The translations under genes were made by a program, and so were the position numbers. The notes beneath the pieces are model-generated. The model saw only the letters and a program-made list of their open reading frames with translations. It searched no databases and was not told the DNA's origin. Shown here piece by piece: positions 7,234-16,847 of a stretch of 25,487 nucleotides of DNA (position 1 is the stretch's first letter; each line of letters opens with the position of its first letter). Location: positions 1-25,487 of IMG/VR virus record IMGVR_UViG_3300033150_001189; one strand, 5' to 3'. The DNA is from a virus.

Positions 7234-8135
7234 TGCCTAATAATTCCAACCAACAATTACAACAAGAACTATATGCACTTCCAATAAGACTAAAACAAGT
7301 AGCTATTATTGACAACACTCTGAAATTATACTCATCGAAAAGCTTAAAAAAGAAATATGTTAAAAGTCTAGCAAAAGTTGGGCTAACAAAACCAATTAAA
7401 GAAAAAATAGAAGAGTTAGTTGATAAAGAAATTATAAATCCAGTATGGATGAATAAAGGATTGCTTAGATTAACAACTTTTAAAATATTTGCTCCATCTG
7501 GATTAAAACTAACTATGGGATTCTTTACTCCAGATTTAGGCAAAATCTATATTTTAATTGATAATAATATTAGATTAGGGTATGTATCAGATAATCAGTT
7601 AGCATTCTTAACGTTACATGAATCAATGCACTTAGCAGCTGCAAAAATGAAAAGGCAATATCTATCTCATTTTAAAGAAGAATTTGATTTGTTTTATTCA
7701 AATTTATTTAAAGAAATATTTTCAATACCAGACAAACATAAATTTGATCCATCACAGATTATAGATTTTATGTTTAGAAAATTTGAGATGAGATCAAATT
7801 TTAATTTTAAGTCTGAAAAAGATGGATATAAAAAAGTAATATATTCATGTGTTAGAAAACATTCAACATTAAAAGATGATCAGTTTACCGTAATGGTACA
7901 TAAGTATTTATTTCTGATTGAATCATATTTTAAAAATATCAATTACTTCCTTAAAATTATTAAGTATCATAAAGATATACTTGTGCCTATATACAATTCG
8001 TATTCAAAAAGTTTTAATAGAACTCATTTAAAAACGTTATGTATACAAGAATTGTTTTTCCCATCTGAAGTAATTGCAGTTAAATCTGAATCTGTTCCAG
8101 ATGCAAGAATTTATTCCGCGTTCAAAAAAATATAA
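7233..8135 (+). CDS. HExxH zinc-metallopeptidase-like phage protein
   Basis: The 300-residue product contains FLTLHESMHLAAAKM, an HExxH motif with H129, E130 and H133 preceded by a hydrophobic helix as in zincin proteases. Possible third zinc ligands are glutamates E149/E150. The rest is helical and lysine-rich, with no signal peptide or membrane segment. The ribosome binding site AAAGGAG lies in the end of terL, and the start overlaps the terL stop, so the two are coupled. Its place between terminase and tape measure suggests a late protein, perhaps a processing protease or a virion component. Only one motif supports the zincin call; the motif could also be structural. No equivalent gene is known to me in T4 at this position. 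Confidence 0.72.
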   Translation: MPNNSNQQLQQELYALPIRLKQVAIIDNTLKLYSSKSLKKKYVKSLAKVGLTKPIKEKIEELVDKEIINPVWMNKGLLRLTTFKIFAPSGLKLTMGFFTPDLGKIYILIDNNIRLGYVSDNQLAFLTLHESMHLAAAKMKRQYLSHFKEEFDLFYSNLFKEIFSIPDKHKFDPSQIIDFMFRKFEMRSNFNFKSEKDGYKKVIYSCVRKHSTLKDDQFTVMVHKYLFLIESYFKNINYFLKIIKYHKDILVPIYNSYSKSFNRTHLKTLCIQELFFPSEVIAVKSESVPDARIYSAFKKI

Positions 8136-8146
8136 AGAGGTTTTAA

Positions 8147-11100
8147 ATGGTTGATGATACAAAGCCATCTGGTCCACCTAGACGAGATATTAACCAGCAG
8201 CGAGCAGCTTCCATTAATAGTATGAATAATACTATGGAAAGACTTAAATCAACCGCTGAAGATATTCAAATAGATGCTGGAACAAGAACTGCAAGCGCTA
8301 GAGATATTAGCTCAGTGACAAATATGATGAATAAAGTATTAGCAAATATTGAAAAATCTGTTAGTGTTACTATGAAAGGAATAAAAGATGTTTCTGCTGA
8401 GTCTTTAAGGGTTGTTAGTGAAACAGCGGATATCAATAAAACAAGATTGGTAGCGCAAACTTTAGCTAGGGCAACCCCTTTGTTTGGTCATTTTGCAGTT
8501 AAGTTTATGGAAACAAACGTTTGGAAAAATTTCTCAGCAAAAGTAAAACAAGAAATGGGAACAGCGCTGGCATATTCTGCTGGACAGTTCAAACAAGCAA
8601 TCGGATCAATCGGATCAAAGGCCATATCATTAATTCCAGGGATAGGGGAAAAAGAAAAAAGAACTGCACAAGTAAATGACGTTGCTTTAAGAAAAAGAAT
8701 TGAAAATTTAGAAAAAGAAGTTCCGAAATTACAAAAAGGTGGTGTTGTAGGAAAAGGTGGTCTTGCATATGTTCATCCTGCAGAGGTAGTTGCCCCGGCA
8801 GAAAAAATTGTTTCTGGCATTGGTGAAAAGTTTAATGAAGCAACTCAAAAACAAATGAAATCTTTGCAGGGAATGATTGAATTTGCTGTTGATGTTAAGA
8901 AAAATGAATATCAAGGATTATTTGCTCCCATTAAAACATTTTTTAAATCTTATAAGAAAGCATTAGGCCCAAAAAATACTCAAGAATTAATGCTTCGTCA
9001 ATTAATTCAAATAAGACAAACTGTCTCTCCTTTATCTAAACAAAGTTTCTTTAGAGAAGCTTGGGCAATGACTTTGACCCAACATCCTATGTTCAGGCTT
9101 CTTGTATCTTCAATGAAAAAATTAACTACATCTGCAATTTCTGTTATAACATTTCCATTTAGAATGGCTGGCGGATATGAAGCAGAAATTCCAAAACAAA
9201 GAGCAGGAAGTATATTTTCTTGGATTGGATCTATGATATATGCTGGGTATGGGCATACTGCAAGAAGATTAGATCTGATTAAATCATATACAAGACAAAC
9301 TGCGGAAAGACTCGGAGTTTTGATAAGTCATGTTACTGGACAGAAAGTTGGTCCAGTTAAAGATGAATCAAAGAAAAAAACTTGGTTGCCTCTAAAGGTA
9401 GCAAAAAGACTTGCAATCGGCGCAGCTGGATTGCAAGCTGCAAGTTATCTTGCTCCTCTTGCTGGTTTTGGCGGATTAGGATCGTTAATTGGAGGCGGGA
9501 CTGGTGCAGTCGGAGGGTTATTAGGAGGTGGCACAGCCATTTCTGTAATATCTCAACTTCTTCCTGCAATAGGGGCATTATTAGTGGCAGGTTACGCAAC
9601 TAAAAAATTAGTTGGCGTAGCTAAAAAGAAACAACTTCCGGGCGGAATAGATGAGAAAGTAAAAGCTTTACCGCCAGGACAACCAATATCAGAACAGATT
9701 TCTTTGCCAACGGAAGAACTTTTAGCTTTGCCTCCCGGAGAAAGTTCATATGAAAAAATAACAATGCCTAAACATGAAATACGTAAATTAGAAATAACAA
9801 GAGAATCTGGATTTTTAAATATCTTAGCTATTAAAGAAATGGTTTATGATATTAAGAAATTCTTATTTGGAAAGTCAAAAGAAGATATACAACATAGAGA
9901 AAAAAGCCATAAAGTAACTAAATCAATTGAAGAAAAGGCATCCAATATATACCAAGAACAAAGCAAAACGAGAAAAGGTTTACATGATTGGATGATGATT
10001 TTATTTCCAACATTTATAGCAATTAAAAATGTTATTTCTAGAATGTTTAGAAAAGTTGGAATGATTGGAAAGGGAATATTTAACATAGGAAGAATTATTG
10101 GAAGCGGTTTAGTTGGAACAATGTCAAAACTTTCTTCTTTTCTTGCAAAAAGTATTCTAGGAATTGCAGGAACATCATTCGGTTCAGTATTATTCGCTGG
10201 AGCTGGAGGATATCTTTTAGGATCTTTATTAAACAAATTTATTATTAATCCACTTCAAGAAAAATGGAAAAAGGAAAGAGAAGAAAAAAGAAAATCTGCG
10301 ATAAGAGTGTCTGAGAAAAAAACTAGTGGAATTATTGAAGGATTAAAAACTGCATTACCTGAAGAGGAAGAAGCTGCTAGACAAAGAGTTTCAATAATTG
10401 GAAAAGGCGGTGGTTTAGGGGAAATTGGAAAAAGAAGACGAGAATCATATGGCGGTATTTTAACTGGAGTTACTGGAATTGACGTTTCAACTATACAAGC
10501 AGCTCAAGATGCAATGATGGCAAAACATGCAGATTTTTATAGGCAGTATGCAACAAACGGAGAGCAATTAGCTAGACTAAGAGGGGTATATTTATCTGGT
10601 CCATTTGCATTTAGAACAAAAAATGCTACAGAGGATGAATTTGAATATGGATTAAAACGGGAACTTATGTTCCAAGAATGGTTAAAGTTAAATGCTAAAA
10701 AAATTCAAGATCTTGGATTAGATATTGATTATAGCACTGCGTATAGGATAGGAAAAGATAAAGAAGGAATTATGAGTGCTATTGGTAAATATGGAAGTAT
10801 ATTAATGTCTCCATTGCATGTAGCAAGAAGAATTGGTTTCCAATATGGCGGTGTTGTGAAAGGAAGACCAGGCGTAGATATGGTCCCTGCAATGTTAACT
10901 GCGGGAGAGTATGTATTAACCGAAGGTGAAACATCCACAATGATTGGATCATTGAAAGAAATTGAAAGGCATACAGGGACTTTGGCTAAAATAGAAGTTT
11001 ATAGATTCAAAAAAGAAAAAGAAGCAGAACGATCTATCTTTGGAGAAATGTTTACAAGGGAACCATCCAAAAGAGGAACAATGCCTGGAATAACTAGAGT

Positions 11101-11908
11101 TTCAAAACCGCCTAGAATTGAGTCTGCAACAAAAAGAGGGATTTCCGGAATATCAGAGGAAATTGTGTGGCCAACAGAACATAATGTAATTACGTCAGGA
11201 TATGGTCCTCGAAGAGTTCCTGGAGGAAGTAAATTTCATAGAGGGGTGGATATAAGAGCTAGGATGGGCGACCCTGTATACTCGGTTTTACCAGGAACTG
11301 TTTCTTTTGTTGGAGGAAATTATGGAACGGTTGATATTGAACATGAGGGAGGTTTAAGATCTAGATATTTACATTTAAGTGGGTTTGGAGTATCTAAAGG
11401 TGATAAAGTTGAAGCTGGTCAAATAATAGGAACGGCTGGAGGAACAGGGCCTTACGGAACAAATCAATATACTCCGCATTTACATTTTGATTTAAGACGA
11501 GGCAAAGCAATAGGAAAAAGTGCAAACTGGATCAATCCAGAAAACTGGTTTAGATCAAAAGGATCAGATTTTTCATATAAAGGAGGCGCAATAGGAGGCC
11601 CTGGAATATCTGGTCATGTTTCAGAATTAGGAACAGAATTTTCCTATGAAGCAAATGAACTAGCAAAAATGGATGTAGTAAGAAATTTAGCTGGCGCCTC
11701 AATGATAAGTAGCGAAAATAGAAAATTACAAGGATTATTAAGTGACAGTGTTTCTAAGAGTTCTACGGAAGTTACAAATAATGTAACAAACTTAACAAAC
11801 TCAATAACAAATTCATTAAGACAATTAAATAATAGCGGGAATAGAGATCAATCAAATCAACCATCTGGTATAGCAGTTGCTAATATTTTATCGGGTAATT
11901 TTAACTAA
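8147..11908 (+). CDS. Tail tape measure protein with C-terminal M23 peptidase domain
   Basis: This 1253-residue protein is the largest in the window. The N-terminal 200 residues are helical and polar. Hydrophobic glycine/alanine-rich segments at about 421-487 and 671-695 are typical of tape measure proteins. Two Gly-Gly-Val-Val motifs occur near 197 and 899; the second reads GGVVKGRPGVDMVPAMLT, a sequence common at tape measure C-termini. Residues of about 1010-1130 form an M23 (LytM-type) endopeptidase with zinc ligands H1031 and D1035 (FHRGVDI), H1076 (YLHLS) and H1111-x-H1113 (HLHF), all intact. The protein should set tail length, and its peptidase could open peptidoglycan during injection. 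Start: ATG 8147 after AAAGAGG. The next gene follows after 14 bases, as gp48 follows the T4 tape measure gene 29. Confidence 0.9.
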   Translation: MVDDTKPSGPPRRDINQQRAASINSMNNTMERLKSTAEDIQIDAGTRTASARDISSVTNMMNKVLANIEKSVSVTMKGIKDVSAESLRVVSETADINKTRLVAQTLARATPLFGHFAVKFMETNVWKNFSAKVKQEMGTALAYSAGQFKQAIGSIGSKAISLIPGIGEKEKRTAQVNDVALRKRIENLEKEVPKLQKGGVVGKGGLAYVHPAEVVAPAEKIVSGIGEKFNEATQKQMKSLQGMIEFAVDVKKNEYQGLFAPIKTFFKSYKKALGPKNTQELMLRQLIQIRQTVSPLSKQSFFREAWAMTLTQHPMFRLLVSSMKKLTTSAISVITFPFRMAGGYEAEIPKQRAGSIFSWIGSMIYAGYGHTARRLDLIKSYTRQTAERLGVLISHVTGQKVGPVKDESKKKTWLPLKVAKRLAIGAAGLQAASYLAPLAGFGGLGSLIGGGTGAVGGLLGGGTAISVISQLLPAIGALLVAGYATKKLVGVAKKKQLPGGIDEKVKALPPGQPISEQISLPTEELLALPPGESSYEKITMPKHEIRKLEITRESGFLNILAIKEMVYDIKKFLFGKSKEDIQHREKSHKVTKSIEEKASNIYQEQSKTRKGLHDWMMILFPTFIAIKNVISRMFRKVGMIGKGIFNIGRIIGSGLVGTMSKLSSFLAKSILGIAGTSFGSVLFAGAGGYLLGSLLNKFIINPLQEKWKKEREEKRKSAIRVSEKKTSGIIEGLKTALPEEEEAARQRVSIIGKGGGLGEIGKRRRESYGGILTGVTGIDVSTIQAAQDAMMAKHADFYRQYATNGEQLARLRGVYLSGPFAFRTKNATEDEFEYGLKRELMFQEWLKLNAKKIQDLGLDIDYSTAYRIGKDKEGIMSAIGKYGSILMSPLHVARRIGFQYGGVVKGRPGVDMVPAMLTAGEYVLTEGETSTMIGSLKEIERHTGTLAKIEVYRFKKEKEAERSIFGEMFTREPSKRGTMPGITRVSKPPRIESATKRGISGISEEIVWPTEHNVITSGYGPRRVPGGSKFHRGVDIRARMGDPVYSVLPGTVSFVGGNYGTVDIEHEGGLRSRYLHLSGFGVSKGDKVEAGQIIGTAGGTGPYGTNQYTPHLHFDLRRGKAIGKSANWINPENWFRSKGSDFSYKGGAIGGPGISGHVSELGTEFSYEANELAKMDVVRNLAGASMISSENRKLQGLLSDSVSKSSTEVTNNVTNLTNSITNSLRQLNNSGNRDQSNQPSGIAVANILSGNFN

Positions 11909-11922
11909 AGGAGGAATATTAA

Positions 11923-13221
11923 ATGCCTGTAAAAGATTATACTAAACCCGCAAGCGATCTAATTCAGAGAGGTTTAGATAAACTCCAACAAATGGAAGAA
12001 AGAACTTTAATGCAAAGACAGGCTCCAAAACCGCCTCAAGTTATTCCAGGAATGAAATTACAAGAAATTATAGGCTTTCCTCCTAGCACGTATTTGAGTG
12101 ATAATCTAGTAAAGAATTCTTTTCCGGTTGTTGAAATTATTCCATGTAAACCTCAATTTCAGACCGGAATGACATTATTTAGTTTACAAAATGATTTTGT
12201 AACATACTCATCTATATTATCTCAATATGGTTTTAATCCAGGATCAGATAGATCTTTAAAATTAGCTTTCTTGGCAGATAATTTTCCTAGTGATACTTTT
12301 ACTAATGAATATGGAGATAGTTTTTTAGAACAATTAACTGGCGTTGTTTCTGAGTCTGCACAAGCTATTAACCAATTTTTTGGAACTAGGTCTTTGACAG
12401 AATTTGGAGCAGAAGCTGGAGAAATAATATCAGGTTGGAGTGAGAATATAGGTGGGTTAGCAAGCGGGGCTTCACAAGGCGCTCAACAAAAAATAAATCA
12501 AGCTGCTGCAAGCGGAGGGATGGGAGGTAAATTGGCCAGTATTGCAAATAGGCTTTTAGCTGGAGCCAGAGTTGACTTTCCTCAAATATGGAAAAATAGT
12601 GCGTTTAGTCCATCTTATTCAATGACAATTAGATTGTATAATCCAAATCCTGCCAATCAACAATCAACTGAGAAATATATTATTGGTCCGTTGGCAGCTA
12701 TTTTATTACTTGGTCTTCCGAGAACAGAGGATGGGGATACATATAACTGGCCATTTTTCCATAAGATTAGATGCAAAGGAATTTATTTTATAAATCCTGC
12801 GGTCATTACGAATATTACAGTGGTTAAGGGTGGAGACCAACAACAAATATCTTTTAATCAACAATTAGGAATTGTTGACGTAAGACTTGATTTTACTAGC
12901 TTATATAATAGCATTGTTGCATCGAACTCGGGATCAATAATTAACAAAGATCGTCCAACATTGAGGAATTATTTAGATGCATTAAAAAGCGGAAGAAATC
13001 TTGATCCTATATACAAAGATCCTGGTCAGCCATATCCTAGACAAGCTCCAGCTACAGAATCTAGCTTACAGAGATCATTAGTATCTCCTCCGACAACCAG
13101 TCAAAAAACAGCGGATCCCTCTGATATAGTGAGTTCGAGAATTGATACAACCAGGAAAAATATATCTAAAGATTTAGAGAAAAAGTTTGATGATGTTTAT
13201 GGGTCTGGTGGTGGGTGGTAA
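11923..13221 (+). CDS. Baseplate / tail-tube-cap-like structural protein
   Basis: The 432-residue product has an N-terminal proline/glutamine-rich segment, a conserved-looking core (DFPQIWKNSAFSPSYSMTIR near residue 217, then IIGPLAAILLLGLP and a beta-rich stretch ending at VDVRLDFTSLY) and a disordered, serine/proline-rich C-terminus ending GSGGGW. The alanine/glycine-rich insert at about 165-205 (GASQGAQQKINQAAASGGMG) is low complexity. Its position directly after the tape measure gene matches T4 genes 48 and 54, whose products cap the baseplate and start tube polymerisation, so a tube-initiator role is proposed from context and strand pattern. A strong AAAGGAGG site precedes ATG 11923. The gene is convergent with the next one, with nine bases between stops and no obvious terminator. 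Confidence 0.68.
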   Translation: MPVKDYTKPASDLIQRGLDKLQQMEERTLMQRQAPKPPQVIPGMKLQEIIGFPPSTYLSDNLVKNSFPVVEIIPCKPQFQTGMTLFSLQNDFVTYSSILSQYGFNPGSDRSLKLAFLADNFPSDTFTNEYGDSFLEQLTGVVSESAQAINQFFGTRSLTEFGAEAGEIISGWSENIGGLASGASQGAQQKINQAAASGGMGGKLASIANRLLAGARVDFPQIWKNSAFSPSYSMTIRLYNPNPANQQSTEKYIIGPLAAILLLGLPRTEDGDTYNWPFFHKIRCKGIYFINPAVITNITVVKGGDQQQISFNQQLGIVDVRLDFTSLYNSIVASNSGSIINKDRPTLRNYLDALKSGRNLDPIYKDPGQPYPRQAPATESSLQRSLVSPPTTSQKTADPSDIVSSRIDTTRKNISKDLEKKFDDVYGSGGGW

Positions 13222-13230
13222 AAAATAAAT

Positions 13231-14331
13231 TTACTGACAAATTGTGTTTCTTAATATCATTGTTATGTAATATGCTAGAAACATATTAACATTAAATTTA
13301 GTTTGATTAGTAAATTTTTCATAAAATTCTAAGTTTCCTGAAGATTTTAATATCTTTAATAATAGTTCATTTATTTGTTGTTTAAAGTAAATTTTTTTCG
13401 ATGTCCTTTTTATTGCCATCAAAGTTCTGACATACTGAAAATATTCAATCTTGCATAAAGTATTAATATTTGTTACACCTTTTAAAAATAACGAATATAT
13501 GGTAGATAACTCATTTGAATATTTTGTATTTGTTAGATCTTTTGAAATTATTGTTGCTAAACTTGATTTTATCTTAGTTAAATTTTTTGCATCATGCAAT
13601 GCTTTTGTGTCTATATGCCTATATACTACAATTTTTTTAACTATATCCCCTATTAATCTTTGCGTTTTTTCTAACGTTTCATATTCATATTGTTTGCCTT
13701 CTTCATCAGTAGCAGGTTCCCGCATACCTAATCCTTCTTCAGATGCTTTATAATAAACTGCTGCGAATGATTTAATACTTTGAGATATTCTATGTCTATA
13801 TTCTCGTAAAAAAGAAGATATAGAACTTGGAGTAAATTCTTTAATTGATTTGATATGTCTTCTTTCCATTTCTTTAGTCATAAAAATTATGAAGCCGCTG
13901 ATTCCTTTTTCTCTTGAGAATAAATGAATACGAGGAAGATTATCTAATGTCCATCTAAAAACACTTTCATTACAATATTTGATTTGCTTATGCATTAAGT
14001 TTGTATAATATCTAATTCCAAAATAAATTAACAGTGACTTAAAAGCTGATTTATCATTTTCTGATAAAAATTGATTTAATAATGAAACAAGAAAAAATGA
14101 GATTGGATCATTTTCTATCTTAAACTTAGCAAATTTTGTTCCTCTCCAAAATTGTTTACATTCAAATATAACTTCTTTTTCTGATAATCCAGATCTATTT
14201 AGTAATTCATAATGATATTTTTTTATAGTTGGATAATAACAAGGCGTAACTAATTGTGATAACTCAGTTGCAGTAATTTTATGTACATAGTTTCTAATTT
14301 GGTATAGTTTATTTTTATCTATAATAATCAT
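13231..14331 (-). CDS. Hypothetical protein at the end of the baseplate operon (366 aa)
   Basis: The product is helical and basic, with many aromatic residues, no cysteine-rich motif, no signal peptide and no clear membrane span. Segments such as EEGLGMREPATDEEGKQYEY (about 200-220) look like an exposed acidic loop between helical regions. The ribosome binding site AAGGTAA lies in the end of the gp6-like gene, whose stop is 13 bases upstream, so it belongs to the same transcript as the baseplate wedge genes and is probably late. Function is not recognised; a virion or assembly role is inferred only from operon membership. Confidence 0.72.
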   Translation of the reverse strand: MIIIDKNKLYQIRNYVHKITATELSQLVTPCYYPTIKKYHYELLNRSGLSEKEVIFECKQFWRGTKFAKFKIENDPISFFLVSLLNQFLSENDKSAFKSLLIYFGIRYYTNLMHKQIKYCNESVFRWTLDNLPRIHLFSREKGISGFIIFMTKEMERRHIKSIKEFTPSSISSFLREYRHRISQSIKSFAAVYYKASEEGLGMREPATDEEGKQYEYETLEKTQRLIGDIVKKIVVYRHIDTKALHDAKNLTKIKSSLATIISKDLTNTKYSNELSTIYSLFLKGVTNINTLCKIEYFQYVRTLMAIKRTSKKIYFKQQINELLLKILKSSGNLEFYEKFTNQTKFNVNMFLAYYITMILRNTICQ

Positions 14332-14343
14332 ATATAAATTACC

Positions 14344-16836
14344 TTAATGTGAGAATATTCTTATAGTAATATTGTCTTCTTTAAAATATACATATTCTGG
14401 AGTATATTTTAATAATTCTTGTTCTTTAAATTTTTGCAAATCAAAATCAAAGAAAATGTTTGATTCTGGTTTTATAACATTGCAATGATGGACCCCTTCT
14501 ATTCCTTGTATGACATCAATTATTTCGGATGTGAATAAAGTAATATTTGATCCAAATCGATCTTGAAACTCATTAAGCAAAGTTTCTATTATTGCATTTC
14601 GTAGTGTTGTATCATTATCGGTATAATCTTGCCTTCTAACAACTTCTATTTCCAATTCTAAAGGAATGTTATAATTTGGGACAATCCATTTATTGCCAGC
14701 AAATATGTATTTTAAACCCTTATTAGTAACATAAACTATATCATCAAGAACAGGTTGGATAAAAAACCAAGTTTGAGATGTTTCATCTATACATTTTGCT
14801 ATCATATTTTGTTTTCCTTCCCATGTGCCACCCTCAAACCCAGATACGATATATCTATCATTTAGATTCCCAACTGGAACTGAATGTAAATCACAATCAA
14901 TAACTGATTCCCTAGTCACTTTATTATATTGCATATTTTCTATCTTTCCGGTAGTATTTGTTAGTTTTAGATTTGTAAAATCTGTTAACATTCTATAGTT
15001 TTCAAAATCTAATGTTTCTAATAAAGTTTGTAAAATTTTTGACTCAAATTGTTTTTTATCAATATTTTCATAATATGATTTTTTGACTACAGGAACATCA
15101 TAAATGGTTGTAATATTAGAGGTTGAGTCATAGAAAACGTTTGACATCATAAACTTGTTTAGAGATTGTCTAAAAGTTAACTGACATGAATAAGTTGAAA
15201 CAGTTTGACTTGGAGATGAAATTGTAAATTGATACGTCGCTTCCCCTTCAGGAAGAATTGTATATGGAGAAAACTCATATACAAATTTCTTATTTGCCGA
15301 ATCATTAATCATATTATATTTATTTCCAGTTTCAACAATCATTAATTCACAAGTAGTAGATGGATAACTTATTTCATCTTCCAGATAATGCAATTCAAAT
15401 ATTGCTTTATTGCCATCTTTTTTAACTATTACTTCATTTGGATATAATTTATAAACTGAATCGTAGCTTTTAACTAATACTGGACTTTGTGAAATTTCGT
15501 ATATTATATATGTATAATAAGCAACTGAATTGGTAATAGGATCAATTTCCATATCAAATAGCGTAATATAATCTTCACCATTAATATTTAATACATAATT
15601 TCTTGGAATATATTGTATACTTGAGTCAAGATTTAATATACCATTTCTTGTTGGAACTATTTCTCCATTAAATTCTAAAGATGTGTATACTTGTATATCA
15701 TTACATTTTAAATCTGATCTTTTTAAAACTGGAATAGAGGAAGTTATTGGTGTATTCGGGATAATATCTTCCATAATCTTATAATCATTTTCTGTTACTA
15801 ACCTATTTAGTGAAGTTAAATGATTGATGGCTCTTGTTCTAATCCTTTCTATCGATTCCTCATCCGCCCCTCCAGATGCCGGGGAAGTATTAATTACATT
15901 ATAACTAATCAATTGATTTCCTGTTGCAGTATTAACATATATTCTTTCTCCATTAGAGATTGACCCTTCAATCACATTTCCGTCTGCACCTAATGTTTCG
16001 TTAATAGTAATTCTAACAGTGGCTCCTGGAGTTGGCTGAACTCCAATTAACCCATTTCCAAAATATAAACGTAATCCATTATCAATTCGTCTTGCAACAA
16101 ATCCATAATCAGAATCTGTCATTAAATATAAACTAGCAAATTCTTCATATATTTGCCAAGCAGATCCTCCCGGGTCTCGCATTTCTACTTTTATAGTGGA
16201 CATTTTTCCTTTTAGAGGAACATCCAAAGTTACAAATTGATATGTTTCTATATCTTCATCTAATTGAAATTCTTGGACCGTTGGTTTATATTGCCTAACC
16301 GGCATTAAAAATCTAAATTCCATATCAGAGGTGGTATCAACATATACTGGAAATGAAAATGTTCTATTATCATTTGTTTTTGCAATAACGTTAACATTTT
16401 TGTTATTTGTTATGGTTACTTCTGTTTCATAAAAAGTTACAAACTGGATATTCCCTGCATGAAATTTATGTCCCAATGGGATAGTAAATGTTATAGATGG
16501 CTCTTCAAAAGATAGAGGAAAAGTTAACAAACAATCGGTTGTTGCATAAGATGCATTTTGTGGTTTGTATCCTAAAAAAGCAGATAAGTTAAAAATACTT
16601 TCTGGAAGTTGAGCGGTTGTTAAAAAGAATTCTTTATACACAGATGATTGATAAAACATTAAATTACCAGTTAATGTTGAGATTACATTAATTAAAAAAG
16701 AAAGAAAAGAAGATTTTGTGAGATCTATATTTTCTAGTTCTAAGTAACTTTTCATATATTCAACTATTTGATTTCTAATTTGATCCCTAGATTGATGAAT
16801 CTGAGATGACATAGAATTACTTGAAGATCTAGCCAT
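14344..16836 (-). CDS. Baseplate wedge protein, T4 gp6 / baseplate J-like
   Basis: The 830-residue protein contains the baseplate J signature SPASGGADEESIERIRTRA (about residues 316-335) followed by VTENDYKIM, as in phage P2 gpJ and T4 gp6. The upstream half carries beta-rich domains and a helical N-terminus (QIRNQIVEYMKSYLEL); the downstream half has several strand-rich domains and a C-terminal helical/beta segment (TLRNAIIETLLNEFQDRFGS) like the second gp6 dimerisation region. T4 gp6 is 660 residues, so this is longer. In the baseplate, gp6 dimers form the iris ring that joins wedges around the hub. The ribosome binding site AAGGAAAT precedes ATG 16836. It follows a gp25-like gene two genes upstream, which fits wedge assembly. 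Confidence 0.88.
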   Translation of the reverse strand: MARSSSNSMSSQIHQSRDQIRNQIVEYMKSYLELENIDLTKSSFLSFLINVISTLTGNLMFYQSSVYKEFFLTTAQLPESIFNLSAFLGYKPQNASYATTDCLLTFPLSFEEPSITFTIPLGHKFHAGNIQFVTFYETEVTITNNKNVNVIAKTNDNRTFSFPVYVDTTSDMEFRFLMPVRQYKPTVQEFQLDEDIETYQFVTLDVPLKGKMSTIKVEMRDPGGSAWQIYEEFASLYLMTDSDYGFVARRIDNGLRLYFGNGLIGVQPTPGATVRITINETLGADGNVIEGSISNGERIYVNTATGNQLISYNVINTSPASGGADEESIERIRTRAINHLTSLNRLVTENDYKIMEDIIPNTPITSSIPVLKRSDLKCNDIQVYTSLEFNGEIVPTRNGILNLDSSIQYIPRNYVLNINGEDYITLFDMEIDPITNSVAYYTYIIYEISQSPVLVKSYDSVYKLYPNEVIVKKDGNKAIFELHYLEDEISYPSTTCELMIVETGNKYNMINDSANKKFVYEFSPYTILPEGEATYQFTISSPSQTVSTYSCQLTFRQSLNKFMMSNVFYDSTSNITTIYDVPVVKKSYYENIDKKQFESKILQTLLETLDFENYRMLTDFTNLKLTNTTGKIENMQYNKVTRESVIDCDLHSVPVGNLNDRYIVSGFEGGTWEGKQNMIAKCIDETSQTWFFIQPVLDDIVYVTNKGLKYIFAGNKWIVPNYNIPLELEIEVVRRQDYTDNDTTLRNAIIETLLNEFQDRFGSNITLFTSEIIDVIQGIEGVHHCNVIKPESNIFFDFDLQKFKEQELLKYTPEYVYFKEDNITIRIFSH

Positions 16837-16847
16837 TTATTATTTCC

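Noticed and set aside
7079-7543. 154-codon minus-strand frame across the terL / HExxH gene junction
   Set aside because: Antisense to two well-supported coupled genes and rich in residues typical of reverse-complement shadows.
9357-10236. Open frames on both strands inside the tape measure gene
   Set aside because: They overlap a continuous 1253-codon gene with clear domains and have no ribosome binding sites of their own.
13222-13230. Expected terminator between the convergent genes ending at 13221 and 13231
   Set aside because: No stem with a T run is visible; transcripts may overlap here.
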